This document shows positions 1 to 7,858 of a stretch of DNA of 64,000 nt, in pieces; positions within the stretch are counted from its first letter, which is position 1; every line of letters begins with the position of its first letter. The notes under the pieces are model-generated. The model saw nothing but the letters and a program-made list of their open reading frames with translations. It did not search any database and was not told where the DNA came from. Position numbers and translations under genes: made by a program. Source of the DNA: CAWCDJ01 sp963836015. GTDB taxonomy: Bacteria > Acidobacteriota > Terriglobia > Bryobacterales > Bryobacteraceae. The stretch is taken from NCBI GenBank assembly GCA_963836015.1, contig CAWIIF010000011.1, forward strand, positions 62,001 to 126,000, in the 5' to 3' direction.

Positions 1-272
1 AGGTGGTGATCGCGCCGGGCACGCAGAAGCCCCGCGTTTCCACCGGGCTCGAGCTGCAGGTGATGCTGCCTGTAGTCAACGCGCCGTTCCGGCTATACTT
101 TGCGTATAACCCGTCCATCGTGCGGGAGTACCTGCAGCCGCCCATCGTGGCGGACCGCTCGGCGTTCCCGAATGCGGCCACCTTTGCCAACGCGGTGGCG
201 TCTTACGGCCAGGCATATCCGTTCTTCGAGAAGCGGACGATGTTCCGCTTCACGATCGGCAGGACGTTCTAG
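1..272 (+). CDS. bamA: BamA-like outer-membrane assembly factor, C-terminal fragment
   Basis: Only the last 89 codons lie in the window; the gene starts upstream of base 1. The fragment reads as the final strands of an outer-membrane beta-barrel: alternating hydrophobic and polar residues, with a last strand FRFTIGRTF that ends in the terminal Phe recognised by the BAM machinery. The assignment to BamA (Omp85, which inserts barrel proteins into the outer membrane) rests mostly on the next gene, a Skp/OmpH chaperone, because bamA-skp is a very common gene order. Another Omp85-family barrel is possible. The family is inferred from context and C-terminal chemistry, since no POTRA domain is visible. 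Confidence 0.6.
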   Translation, partial: VVIAPGTQKPRVSTGLELQVMLPVVNAPFRLYFAYNPSIVREYLQPPIVADRSAFPNAATFANAVASYGQAYPFFEKRTMFRFTIGRTF

Positions 273-316
273 AGTCCCGGGACCAGTATGATATTTTTGA
301 GTTTAGGAGTTTTCGC

Positions 317-943
317 TTGAAGAAGAATTTCGCTTACGCTTTGTTCGTCCTGGGAATCGCTGCGGTCGCGCATGCCCAGACCGCGCCGTCGAAAGTCGCG
401 ATCATTCACATACAGAATGCCATTCTGGCCACGAAGGATGGGCAGAAGGCCCAGGCCGATCTGACTTCCAGGTTCAGTCCGAAGAAGCAGGCCATCGAGA
501 AGCTGCAATCCGATATCACGCAGATGCAGGACCAGTTGTCCAAAGGCAGCGCGACCATGAGCGAGGATGCCAAGGCCAAGCTCATGAAGAACATCGACGA
601 CTCGAAGAAGAGGGGACAGCGCGATGCCGAGGATTTCGACGCCGAAGTTCAGCAGGAAGAAGGCAAGATCATGAACGATATCGGCGCGAAGATCATGGAC
701 GTCATCATCAAGTACTCCACAGCCCATGGCTATTCGATGGTGGTGGACGTCAGCAATCCCCAAACTCCCGTTCTCTGGGCCGATCCCTCGGTCGATATCA
801 CCACTGAGATTGTGAAGCTTTACGACGAGGCACATCCGGGCACAGGGGCTGCTTCCGCCCCGGCGAAACCGGCACCCGCTCCCGCCAGACCGGCCGCGCC
901 TCCCGCCAGACCGGCCGTGCCTCCGGCCACCAAGAAGCAGTAA
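317..943 (+). CDS. skp: Skp/OmpH-family periplasmic chaperone
   Basis: The 208-residue product has a signal peptide (about residues 1-20: KK start, hydrophobic stretch, A-H-A cleavage-like end). A long charged helical region follows (about 30-140), rich in Lys, Asp, Glu and Gln, as in the coiled-coil tentacles of Skp/OmpH, which holds unfolded outer-membrane proteins in the periplasm. The last ~35 residues are a Pro/Ala tail with a seven-residue tandem repeat and are not part of the canonical chaperone. The start is TTG, supported by TAGGAG at 304-309; no ATG fits better. It lies 44 bp after the BamA-like gene, so the two are probably cotranscribed. Confidence 0.85.
   Translation: MKKNFAYALFVLGIAAVAHAQTAPSKVAIIHIQNAILATKDGQKAQADLTSRFSPKKQAIEKLQSDITQMQDQLSKGSATMSEDAKAKLMKNIDDSKKRGQRDAEDFDAEVQQEEGKIMNDIGAKIMDVIIKYSTAHGYSMVVDVSNPQTPVLWADPSVDITTEIVKLYDEAHPGTGAASAPAKPAPAPARPAAPPARPAVPPATKKQ
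879..920 (+). repeat. Two tandem 21-bp repeats in the skp tail
   Basis: Two near-identical 21-bp units (from 879 and from 900, differing at one base near the end) encode PARPAAP and PARPAVP. The in-frame repeat extends the disordered Pro/Ala tail of the Skp-like protein. Such repeats expand or contract by slippage without breaking the frame. Confidence 0.8.
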
Positions 944-957
944 GCCCTGCCATGCAA

Positions 958-984
958 CCGCGCTCCCGGAACACGGGGGCGCGG
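958..984. terminator. Stem-loop between convergent skp and ABC permease genes
   Basis: An 11-bp stem (left arm 958-968, right arm 974-984) with one T-G wobble and a GAACA loop. It sits exactly between the stop of skp and the stop of the minus-strand permease at 986. It has no T-run on either side, so it is terminator-like and may act on both strands, perhaps with Rho. Confidence 0.5.
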
Positions 985-985
985 G

Positions 986-1810
986 CTACTCCCCATAGTT
1001 GATTTCGGCGCGCCGCGCGGAGATGGCGGTGTAAGCCAGCAGGATCGCGGCCAGCGCCAGCAGACCCGGCACCGCGATCCAGAACGGCGTGGCGTCGGCG
1101 TCGATCACCATCACGTTGAAGGGCGGCGGAACCGGAATCTCGACCGGGCAAAGATTCTTCAGGTAGAAGATCACGCTGATCTTTTTGAGCAGCGTCGGCA
1201 GGAACGGGTTCAGCCCTTCCCACACCCACACCACTGCGGCGGAGATCATCGGGTTCTTGAAGAACAGCCCGCACAGCAGAAATACCGCGCCGTATCCGAT
1301 ACAGGCCAGCGTCGTCACCAACATGTAGGCGCCAAGTTCGTGCAGACCTGGGCCGTGCAGCAGATAATCCGTCCAGGCCGGACCGAAGTGCGCGCCGATC
1401 AGCAGGAACGCAGCCGAGACGCTGCCTACGAACAGCACCAGCGCGACGATCAGGCCCGCCAGGTACTTCCCGGCAACCAGCGCTTCGCGCCGCATGGGGG
1501 TAAGGAAGTAGTAGTGCAGCGTCTTCTCCAGCATTTCGGCGCGGAAGAGGTTGGAAAAGATCCCCATACAGCCGAAGAAGATTCCGGCTCGCAGGTAGTA
1601 GAACATGAAGATCCCGGCGAAGACCAGGCTGTCCTCGCCCAGGCTGTGATGACCTCCGTGGCGGCGGCTTTCGATGAGCCAGTGCAGGAGCGTGAGGACA
1701 ACCGGGCCGAGCGCGAGGAAATAGATCCACCAGCCGCGGCGGGAGAGGAACGTCTTCTTCAACTCGAGCCGCAGCACGCCGCCGATCTGGCGAATCCAGA
1801 GCTGGTTCAT
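986..1810 (-). CDS. ABC transporter permease (ABC-2 type), second of the locus
   Basis: This 274-residue protein has about six hydrophobic segments (roughly 28-45, 65-90, 110-135, 160-180, 185-200 and 245-265), the topology of ABC-2 permeases. Its amphipathic N-terminus (LRLELKKTFLSRRG) resembles members paired with gliding- or export-type ATPases. The ATG overlaps the stop of the preceding ATPase gene as ATGA (1807-1810), which indicates translational coupling and a dedicated partner. The substrate is unknown. It is the last gene of the six-gene minus-strand cluster starting at 7625. Confidence 0.8.
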   Translation of the reverse strand: MNQLWIRQIGGVLRLELKKTFLSRRGWWIYFLALGPVVLTLLHWLIESRRHGGHHSLGEDSLVFAGIFMFYYLRAGIFFGCMGIFSNLFRAEMLEKTLHYYFLTPMRREALVAGKYLAGLIVALVLFVGSVSAAFLLIGAHFGPAWTDYLLHGPGLHELGAYMLVTTLACIGYGAVFLLCGLFFKNPMISAAVVWVWEGLNPFLPTLLKKISVIFYLKNLCPVEIPVPPPFNVMVIDADATPFWIAVPGLLALAAILLAYTAISARRAEINYGE

Positions 1811-2751
1811 ACGGTCGCCCCCTCGGCGCCGATCAGGTACTGATAGACGGAATTCACATCGTCATCGGCCGGCGCCACGGATTCCACTTCCAAGCCGGAA
1901 TCGAGAATCACTTTGTTGAGCAGCAGGTAGAAGCTGTCGGCGTCGCGCGTGCGCAGCAGCAGCCCTTTGCCGTCGGCCGCCACTTTGGCTTCGACTACGT
2001 GATCCTGCTGGAACAGCCGGGCGGCCAGCATGCCGGGCCGGTCGCAGCGCACCAGGATCTGCATGGGCTGCTCCTTCACCTCGCTGCGGACGCCCTGGAT
2101 CTGGCCTTCGGCAACCACGTAGCCCTGGCTCAACAGGATCACCTGGTCGGAGATGCGGTCCACTTCGTGCAGGATATGGCTGGAGACGATCACGTGGCAG
2201 CCCTTGTCGCCCCACTGGCGGAACATGGCGATGGCTTCGGCGCGCGCCAGCGGGTCGAGGCCGTTCAGAGGCTCGTCGAGTACGATCACTTTGGGATCGT
2301 GCGCAATTGCCTGGGCCAGCTTGACGCGCTGCCGCATGCCTTTGCTGTAGCCCGCCACGGCCCGGTTCGCCGCATCCTGAAGGCCGGCCAGCTGGAGCAC
2401 GGAGGCGGTGCGCTCGTGGCACTCGGCGGGCGTCAGGCCGAACATCAGCAAAAACGAGTAGATGAACTGGTAGCCGGTGATGCCTTTGGGAAACGCGTCG
2501 AACTGCGCGCAGTAGCCGATGAGGCGGCAGAGCTGCTCGGGATGATCGGGCGGTATTCCGAGCACGCTGATCTCGCCCTGCGTGGGACGGATCAGCCCCG
2601 TCATCAGATTCATCAGCGTGGTTTTGCCCGAACCGTTGGGGCCGACCAGGCTGGTGATGCCCGGCGGAATCGACAGGCTTACCTTGTTGATGCCCAGCAC
2701 CTCGCCGTAGAAGCGCGAGACGTTCTGGAAGGTGATCAGGGAGTCGCTCAC
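1807..2751 (-). CDS. ABC transporter ATP-binding protein
   Basis: This 314-residue nucleotide-binding subunit has Walker A GPNGSGKTT (37-45), signature YSKGMRQ (135-141), Walker B VIVLDEP (155-161), and a C-terminal extension of about 90 residues typical of ATPases that serve ABC-2 permeases. I chose the GTG at 2749-2751 because the alignable domain starts there and because it overlaps the upstream permease stop as GTGA; the frame stays open further upstream but encodes nothing recognisable. It probably energises the permease at 986-1810, the one at 2748-3650, or both. Confidence 0.85.
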   Translation of the reverse strand: MSDSLITFQNVSRFYGEVLGINKVSLSIPPGITSLVGPNGSGKTTLMNLMTGLIRPTQGEISVLGIPPDHPEQLCRLIGYCAQFDAFPKGITGYQFIYSFLLMFGLTPAECHERTASVLQLAGLQDAANRAVAGYSKGMRQRVKLAQAIAHDPKVIVLDEPLNGLDPLARAEAIAMFRQWGDKGCHVIVSSHILHEVDRISDQVILLSQGYVVAEGQIQGVRSEVKEQPMQILVRCDRPGMLAARLFQQDHVVEAKVAADGKGLLLRTRDADSFYLLLNKVILDSGLEVESVAPADDDVNSVYQYLIGAEGATV

Positions 2752-3650
2752 CGCACCACCTCCGTGCCGCGGATCTTCCGCGCCAGCATGTAGAGGCAGA
2801 TCAGGCAAAGCCCGATCAGAGCGGCCCAGGAACACCACAGGGGCAGCACCTCGCCGAGCGGCGCGCGGAAAAAGACCGCTCCGTTGGTGGTCTGGTTGGA
2901 GCCTTCGAACAAGTGCACCCAGACCGAGCCGATCAGGTAGCTGATGTTGAACAGCGACCCCCAATTGGTGCGCTGGATGGCGTTGACGGTGGCGCCGAAT
3001 CCGCCCGCGACGAAGAACACGCCGAACATCAGGGCACCCGCGGCGGGCTTCCACTTCACCCAGGCGGAGAGCGCCAGCGCCAATAACGAAAGGATCAGAA
3101 TCCAGATCCAGGCGCCCACGAACGTGGCGACGGCGTAGCGCATGTGGTCCTGCATCCACTGCCAGCCTTCCAGGTAGCTCTGGAGCCCGAACAGCAGCAG
3201 GCCGGGCACCCACGTCATGAACGAGAGCAGGATCACCAGCACCGACATCTTGCCGAGCACGTATTCGACGCGGGAGAAGGGACGCGCCAGGTAGAGAGGC
3301 AGCGCGTTGTTGGCTAAGTCGGGCGACACCTGCCCGGGGCCGATGAACGCGGCCAGGAACAGCGCCAGCATGCTCTGCCAGCCCAGCAGCGACATGAAGA
3401 ACACTACATTGATGGAGATGAGATTGTTGGCGTTCCGCGCGCCCACCAGGTTGAGCACGCTGGCGTTGTGCTGGATGTAGATGAGCAGCGCGCAGATCAG
3501 CGGGTAAATGAAGGTGGCGATGTAGAAGATGTTGAGAAAACGCGAGCGGTGCAGATCCTCGAAGGCATAGCGCGTCACCACCAGGAAGCGGCTCCACGAA
3601 GGAGTCATTGCGCCATCGTAGGGCCGGTAGGTTTTTTTATAAACGGCCAT
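2748..3650 (-). CDS. ABC transporter permease (ABC-2 type), first of the locus
   Basis: This 300-residue membrane protein has about six transmembrane segments (for example IFYIATFIYPLICALLIYI near 40-60). A cytoplasmic N-terminus carries the short motif YKKTYRPYDG, seen at the start of many permeases of this group. It lies between two ATPase genes and overlaps both: its start is inside the end of the 3637-4569 gene by 14 bp, and its stop is shared as GTGA with the next ATPase. The cargo is unknown. Confidence 0.8.
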   Translation of the reverse strand: MAVYKKTYRPYDGAMTPSWSRFLVVTRYAFEDLHRSRFLNIFYIATFIYPLICALLIYIQHNASVLNLVGARNANNLISINVVFFMSLLGWQSMLALFLAAFIGPGQVSPDLANNALPLYLARPFSRVEYVLGKMSVLVILLSFMTWVPGLLLFGLQSYLEGWQWMQDHMRYAVATFVGAWIWILILSLLALALSAWVKWKPAAGALMFGVFFVAGGFGATVNAIQRTNWGSLFNISYLIGSVWVHLFEGSNQTTNGAVFFRAPLGEVLPLWCSWAALIGLCLICLYMLARKIRGTEVVR

Positions 3651-4569
3651 CGGCGGTCTCCATGGCTTTGAGGAAGATATCTTCCAAAGAATCGCGCTTG
3701 TGGTTGAGGCGGCGGATCTGAACCTCCTGCTCGGCCGCGATTTCGTACAGGCGACGGACTTCCACGCCGTCCGGCAGGATCACCTTGATGCGGCCCTGCG
3801 CCCCGGCGGCGGTTTCACACCCGAGCTTCTCGATGGCCTCGAGGAAGTTGCCGTTCTGCGCGCCGCGCGTCTCGATTTCGAGGAAGCGGCGGTTCTGGCG
3901 GCGCTCTTCTTCGAGGTTGCAGAAGGCCGCGACGTTGCCGTCCTTGAGGATCAACACCTGGTCGCAGCACTCTTCCACGTCGCGCAGCAGGTGCGAGGAG
4001 AGGATGAGGCTCAGGTCGCCGCGGTCGCGGACCTCCTGGATGAGCTGGATCATGCGGGTGCGCGCGGGAGGATCGAGCCCGTTGGTCGGCTCGTCGAGAA
4101 ACAACAGCTTGGGTCCGTGGGCGATGGCCTGCGCCAGCTTGGCGGCCTGCTTCATCCCGAGCGAGTAGGTGCCGATCGGCCGGTAGCGGACCTCCCCCAG
4201 GCCGACGTAGAAGAATGCTTCATGGGCGCGCTCGAGTGCGTGCTCCTTCGGCAAGCCCGCCAGCTCGGCCATCAGCTTCACGAAGCGGACGCCGGTCATG
4301 GACGCGATGAACGAATCGTTCTCCGGCATGTAGCCGATGAGGCCGCGGACCTCGCGGGCATGGGTGCGGACATCGCGGCCGAATACACGGGCGGTACCGG
4401 AAGACGGTTTGTGGAAACCGAGCAGCGTGTTGAGCAGCGTCGATTTCCCCGCACCGTTGGGGCCCAGAAGCCCGATGGAGCGCCCCGTGAGAGAAGCCTT
4501 CAGCTTCTTCAGGATGGTGCGGTTACCAAGCCGGACTTCCAGGGCGTCGAGTTCGATGACCGGGTCCAT
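3637..4569 (-). CDS. ABC transporter ATP-binding protein
   Basis: This 310-residue ATPase has Walker A GPNGAGKST (36-44), signature YSLGMKQ (135-141), Walker B LLFLDEP (155-161) and the switch histidine in SSHLLRDVEECC. The C-terminal ~90 residues form the regulatory extension common to ABC-2-linked ATPases. It follows the FecR-like gene by only 18 bp and overlaps the next permease by 14 bp, so it is part of the same transcription unit. A pair of different ATPases with two different permeases points to either a heteromeric exporter or two related exporters made together. Confidence 0.85.
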   Translation of the reverse strand: MDPVIELDALEVRLGNRTILKKLKASLTGRSIGLLGPNGAGKSTLLNTLLGFHKPSSGTARVFGRDVRTHAREVRGLIGYMPENDSFIASMTGVRFVKLMAELAGLPKEHALERAHEAFFYVGLGEVRYRPIGTYSLGMKQAAKLAQAIAHGPKLLFLDEPTNGLDPPARTRMIQLIQEVRDRGDLSLILSSHLLRDVEECCDQVLILKDGNVAAFCNLEEERRQNRRFLEIETRGAQNGNFLEAIEKLGCETAAGAQGRIKVILPDGVEVRRLYEIAAEQEVQIRRLNHKRDSLEDIFLKAMETADGRL

Positions 4570-4587
4570 TACTTCACGATACGTCTT

Positions 4588-7071
4588 TCAACGACCCCTT
4601 GTTCCCACCATCTGACCGAACGGAAGCCCGTTTCCGACCAGCCCCAGCACGTTGCCGCTGAGAACGTTGGAAAGCGCGGATCCGAACATGCTGCCGCCTC
4701 CGGCCACGGTGATCCGGCCGGGCTCGCCGTAGGCCGCCACCAGCATGGGCTTCATGTTGCCGAGGCCCTGGATGGCGTTCTGCGCACCCGGCGCGTTCTT
4801 CGGGGCAAAGGCTCCCAGAAGGCTCGTCAAAGGCGCCAGGGTGGTCCCCAGGTTCTGATAAATCAGGGCGGAGAAGTTGGCGTAGTGGTCGCGCGGCTCC
4901 ATTTCGAGGAAACGGACGGAGTGCGTGATGGAAGTGCTCGAGGCTTTCACCTGCAGTGCGCGGGCAACCAGGGCGCGGCTCGGCCCGGCGATCAGATAGC
5001 CGTCGGCGAAGGTGTAGTGCGCCTCGGTCAGCGGGTTGGGATCGCCGCCTGCGATCATGTAATAGGTGCGGCCTTCCACGGTCTCCTGCGACGTGCGCAG
5101 GGGCGTGTGCCCGGTCTTGACAGCCTGCTGATTATACGTCTCGGTGAACTTCTGCAGGGTCGCCTGCAAGCGCGCCGGATCGTAGCATTCCGCCACCAGC
5201 TTCCAGGAGGGAACCGGGAAGGGCGGGCCGTCGAGCGAGATGGAAAACTCGCCGCCCAGGCTCGCTGCGAGGTCGTTGCGGACATCGAACCCGACCTTCT
5301 GCTGAAGCTCGTCGATGGCCTGCCGGGCAGCCGCCGGAGAGCGCTGCTGCACACCGGCCACTTCGTCGATGATGGCCGCCGGGCTCTTCACCACGAACGC
5401 CGCCACCAGGGTGGCATCGGGCGAAACGTAATCGAGCGACCCCATCGGCGACGGATCGGCCAGCCAGGAGGCAATCCCGGTGCGGGGGCCGTCGAAATCC
5501 ACCGCGGCGCGGGTTTCCATCTGGCCCTGGACGTCCTTCTGTTCGGCTACGAAGAAACGGATTCCGGCCGTCTGCGGCCCGGCGTGCAGCCGCGAAAGAT
5601 CGGCGCACAGCAGGAGCCCGGCGCCTGTGCGATAAGCGTCGGCGATGCGGGCATAGAACGGGGTGCCCTGGAAGCTACCGGATGCCGAGTCGAGGGCGGC
5701 GGCCATGCTCTCGACCGATGCTTTCGCCGGACCGAAAACCACCAGCCCGGGGCGGGTGACGACGGCCGCCGGAATTCCCTGCCGCTTCACGAATTCGGCG
5801 AAGCCTTCGCGCCTGCTCTCGGACAGGAACACCGGCGCATCCATGCCGCCGTTGGCCCCGGCGACCGCCGCGACCACCACTTCATCGCCCAGGTATTCGC
5901 TGGCGGCGCGCAGCTTTTCGATCACCGGGTCTACGTTGGACGACCTGCCGGCCCACCATGCGCGCAGCTCGGGGCTCTCTTCGAGCTTCTGGCGGAACAC
6001 GGTCTGGGCCTCGCCGAGATACTGAGCCAGGTTGGGAATGCTGGCGAAGAACGCAACTCCGGCGGGCAGGCGCTTGAGCAGGGCGCTATCGTAGCGAAGC
6101 GCCGGCATGTGAATCTTCTGCAGACTGACTTTCAGCGCCTCGAGCTGCTGCATCATGCGGTCGCGATTGCGGCTCCAGGAGATGTCGTCGCGGATCGTAA
6201 CCGGCTCGAGGGTGGCGCTGGTTACCGCCTGATCGCCGGGGCCGAGCACCTTGTCCTCGTTATTCTGGGAAACGTGCACCTGGCCCTGGATGACCGAAAC
6301 GCGCGACCCCTTTACCCCCGAGCTCACGCTGAACACGGTCCCGGTAACGGCCACGCGGCAATCGGCGGTGGCGACATAGAGGTGTCCGCGGCGGCGTTTG
6401 GCGGCCTGTACAATGATGCTGCCGCGGCTGAGGTGAATGGTGAGATCGCTCGCGGTCTGGGTGGTGGAGAACCCGGAGCGCTCGCGCAGCTCGACTACCG
6501 AGCCGTCGTGCAACTGCAGCATGGCGTCGGAATCCTGGGCGGTACGCAGCTCGACGCCGTCCGGCAGATCCTGCCCGGCAACCAGCGGCCGGATGCCCGC
6601 GGCCGAAACTTCATAGAGGGTTCCGTTCAACGCCTGAACGACGGCGCGGCCGTTGCGGCCTCCGAACTGATCGAGGGCCACCCACACCGAGAGTCCGGCG
6701 GCGGCAACCACGACTGCAGCGGCAGCCCAACGCACCGTGTAATTCACGCGGCGAACGGGCCGCGCGGCGGGCATTACGGCCACCCTGCCTTCGTAGACTT
6801 TGCGGCAGGCAACGCACTCGTGCAGGTGATCTTTCAGCAGGGTCGCGCGCGCCTCGAGGAGACGGCCGGCGCGATAATCCGGCAGCATCGCCTGGAAATC
6901 GGCGCAGCCGCGGATGTGCTCGTGCGAAGAGGAGGCGGCGGCTTCGGCGAGCCGCGCCCAGACGCGAGCCGCGGCGGCTTCCACCACCGCGGGGTCCGGC
7001 GAGTCGTCACGGATTTCCTGCATCGCCTTTTCCAATTCGGGATCCATGGGGTTGAATTCGGCGGGACTCAT
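4588..7071 (-). CDS. FecR-domain transmembrane anti-sigma factor with large periplasmic region
   Basis: An 827-residue protein with several parts. Residues 1-100 contain a zinc-binding anti-sigma motif H82-x3-C86-x2-C89 with a further Cys at 56. A single transmembrane helix lies at about 113-133. A FecR-like domain spans about 155-285 (VAVTGTVFSV, VSVIQGQVHV and LGPGDQAV are the usual blocks). A long C-terminal region (330-827) recalls DUF3352-type proteins. The cytoplasmic part is expected to hold the ECF sigma factor encoded just upstream (ATGA overlap). The FecR part may sense an envelope signal. The large C-terminal domain is unusual for FecR proteins, which are normally ~320 residues. 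Confidence 0.75.
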   Translation of the reverse strand: MSPAEFNPMDPELEKAMQEIRDDSPDPAVVEAAAARVWARLAEAAASSSHEHIRGCADFQAMLPDYRAGRLLEARATLLKDHLHECVACRKVYEGRVAVMPAARPVRRVNYTVRWAAAAVVVAAAGLSVWVALDQFGGRNGRAVVQALNGTLYEVSAAGIRPLVAGQDLPDGVELRTAQDSDAMLQLHDGSVVELRERSGFSTTQTASDLTIHLSRGSIIVQAAKRRRGHLYVATADCRVAVTGTVFSVSSGVKGSRVSVIQGQVHVSQNNEDKVLGPGDQAVTSATLEPVTIRDDISWSRNRDRMMQQLEALKVSLQKIHMPALRYDSALLKRLPAGVAFFASIPNLAQYLGEAQTVFRQKLEESPELRAWWAGRSSNVDPVIEKLRAASEYLGDEVVVAAVAGANGGMDAPVFLSESRREGFAEFVKRQGIPAAVVTRPGLVVFGPAKASVESMAAALDSASGSFQGTPFYARIADAYRTGAGLLLCADLSRLHAGPQTAGIRFFVAEQKDVQGQMETRAAVDFDGPRTGIASWLADPSPMGSLDYVSPDATLVAAFVVKSPAAIIDEVAGVQQRSPAAARQAIDELQQKVGFDVRNDLAASLGGEFSISLDGPPFPVPSWKLVAECYDPARLQATLQKFTETYNQQAVKTGHTPLRTSQETVEGRTYYMIAGGDPNPLTEAHYTFADGYLIAGPSRALVARALQVKASSTSITHSVRFLEMEPRDHYANFSALIYQNLGTTLAPLTSLLGAFAPKNAPGAQNAIQGLGNMKPMLVAAYGEPGRITVAGGGSMFGSALSNVLSGNVLGLVGNGLPFGQMVGTRGR

Positions 7072-7625
7072 GCAACACCTCCCAAATACGCGCGAAACTC
7101 TTTCTCCAGCCGGTCGCGCGTGCGGGACAAGGTCACCGCCACGGTTCCGGGAGTGGTATTGAGCAGGCGCGCAATTTCGGGGTTATCTCTTCCTTCAAAA
7201 AACCGCAGGGCAAACATCTGGGCAATCCTGGGGTTGAGCCGGGCGAGAGCGCCGCGCAGCCAGTCGCGAATTTCGTTGGACGACTGCGCGCGCTCGGGGC
7301 TGCGGTGTGCGGGCTCGGCCAGCACCGGCTCCAGCTCATCCAGCGGGATGTTGCGGATATTCTGGCGCGACCTCACCAGGTCCAGCGCGGCATTGACCGC
7401 GGAGCGGTGCAGGAAGCTCGCCATGCTGCCCACGGGCTCGGCCGCGGGGTCGCGTTTGAGCATCCGCAGGAATACGGTCTGCAGGACATCTTCCGCATCG
7501 CCCGCGTTCCCCGTGATTCGATAGGCGGCACGGAACACCATGGCATGGTTTTCGCGGAAGACCTGCTCCAGGTCCGCAGCGGCGGGGGTGGCCGGTTCAA
7601 ATGGGGCAGCCATTAGCGCTTTCAT
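7068..7625 (-). CDS. ECF-family RNA polymerase sigma factor
   Basis: This 185-residue protein has a sigma-70 region 2 (YRITGNAGDAEDVLQTVFLR, near 33-52) and region 4 helix-turn-helix (FFEGRDNPEIARLLN followed by VAVTLSRTRDRL, near 140-170). This two-domain layout is diagnostic of extracytoplasmic-function sigma factors. I chose ATG 7625; an in-frame upstream extension to 7742 runs through a terminator hairpin and is rejected. ATG 7613 is an alternative. The gene is coupled to its anti-sigma partner by an ATGA overlap and is preceded by a sigma-70-like promoter at 7671-7699. Confidence 0.9.
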   Translation of the reverse strand: MKALMAAPFEPATPAAADLEQVFRENHAMVFRAAYRITGNAGDAEDVLQTVFLRMLKRDPAAEPVGSMASFLHRSAVNAALDLVRSRQNIRNIPLDELEPVLAEPAHRSPERAQSSNEIRDWLRGALARLNPRIAQMFALRFFEGRDNPEIARLLNTTPGTVAVTLSRTRDRLEKEFRAYLGGVA

Positions 7626-7670
7626 CCTATCAAGCTCTTCCAAGTAAAAGGACGCGTGTGCAGAGGTTCG

Positions 7671-7699
7671 ATTAGCAGGAACGGGCGGCAGCCCGTCAA
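7671..7699 (-). promoter_or_regulatory. Putative sigma-70-type promoter of the sigma/FecR/ABC operon
   Basis: Read on the minus strand, TTGACG (7699-7694) and GCTAAT (7676-7671) are separated by 17 bp, which gives a start site about 40 nt before the ATG at 7625. The -35 matches consensus at five of six positions and the -10 at four. ECF operons are often autoregulated, but no ECF-type -35 (AAC core) was evident. Confidence 0.45.
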
Positions 7700-7705
7700 C
7701 GGCCG

Positions 7706-7740
7706 GAATAAAAAAGCCCCACGCCTGGAAGGCGTGGAGC
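7706..7740 (-). terminator. Intrinsic terminator of the korAB transcript
   Basis: On the minus strand a hairpin (arms CCACGCC at 7737-7731 and GGCGTGG at 7725-7719, loop TTCCA), extended by further GC pairs, is followed by GGGC and six T residues (down to 7710). This is a textbook Rho-independent terminator about 120 nt after the korB stop. It separates kor transcription from the sigma-factor operon. Confidence 0.85.
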
Positions 7741-7858
7741 ATAAAGTTCTACTACAATCTGTCTCGGAGGATGACAGACCGCTGTAGATATTAACACCTG
7801 CGTTAGTCTTAAATCAATCCAAATGATTGGGGACGAGGGGTGAAATCTCTCCTCATAT
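7741..7858 (-). other. korB 3' region with two further stem-loops
   Basis: No coding sequence was seen between korB and its terminator. Two hairpins are present. The first is CAATC/GATTG (7815-7829). The second is an element at 7752-7787 with outer pairing CTACA/TGTAG and inner pairing TCTGTC/GACAGA around a nine-base loop. With the terminator these make three consecutive structures, a layout compatible with a 3'-UTR-derived small RNA. No known RNA family was recognised. Confidence 0.4.

Noticed and set aside
3700..7524. A very long (1274-codon) open frame on the plus strand
   Set aside because: It runs antisense to an ABC ATPase, the FecR protein and the sigma factor, all with clear motifs. 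The translated product is Arg/Gly/His-rich without any recognisable block; long antisense frames are expected in GC-rich DNA.
7661..7680. GGTTCGATTAGC as a possible tRNA T-loop
   Set aside because: No matching T-stem, anticodon arm or acceptor stem around it. No tRNA was found anywhere in the window.
7626..7742. N-terminal extension of the ECF sigma factor to 7742
   Set aside because: It would translate through the korAB terminator hairpin and its own promoter; the extension has no sigma-factor similarity.
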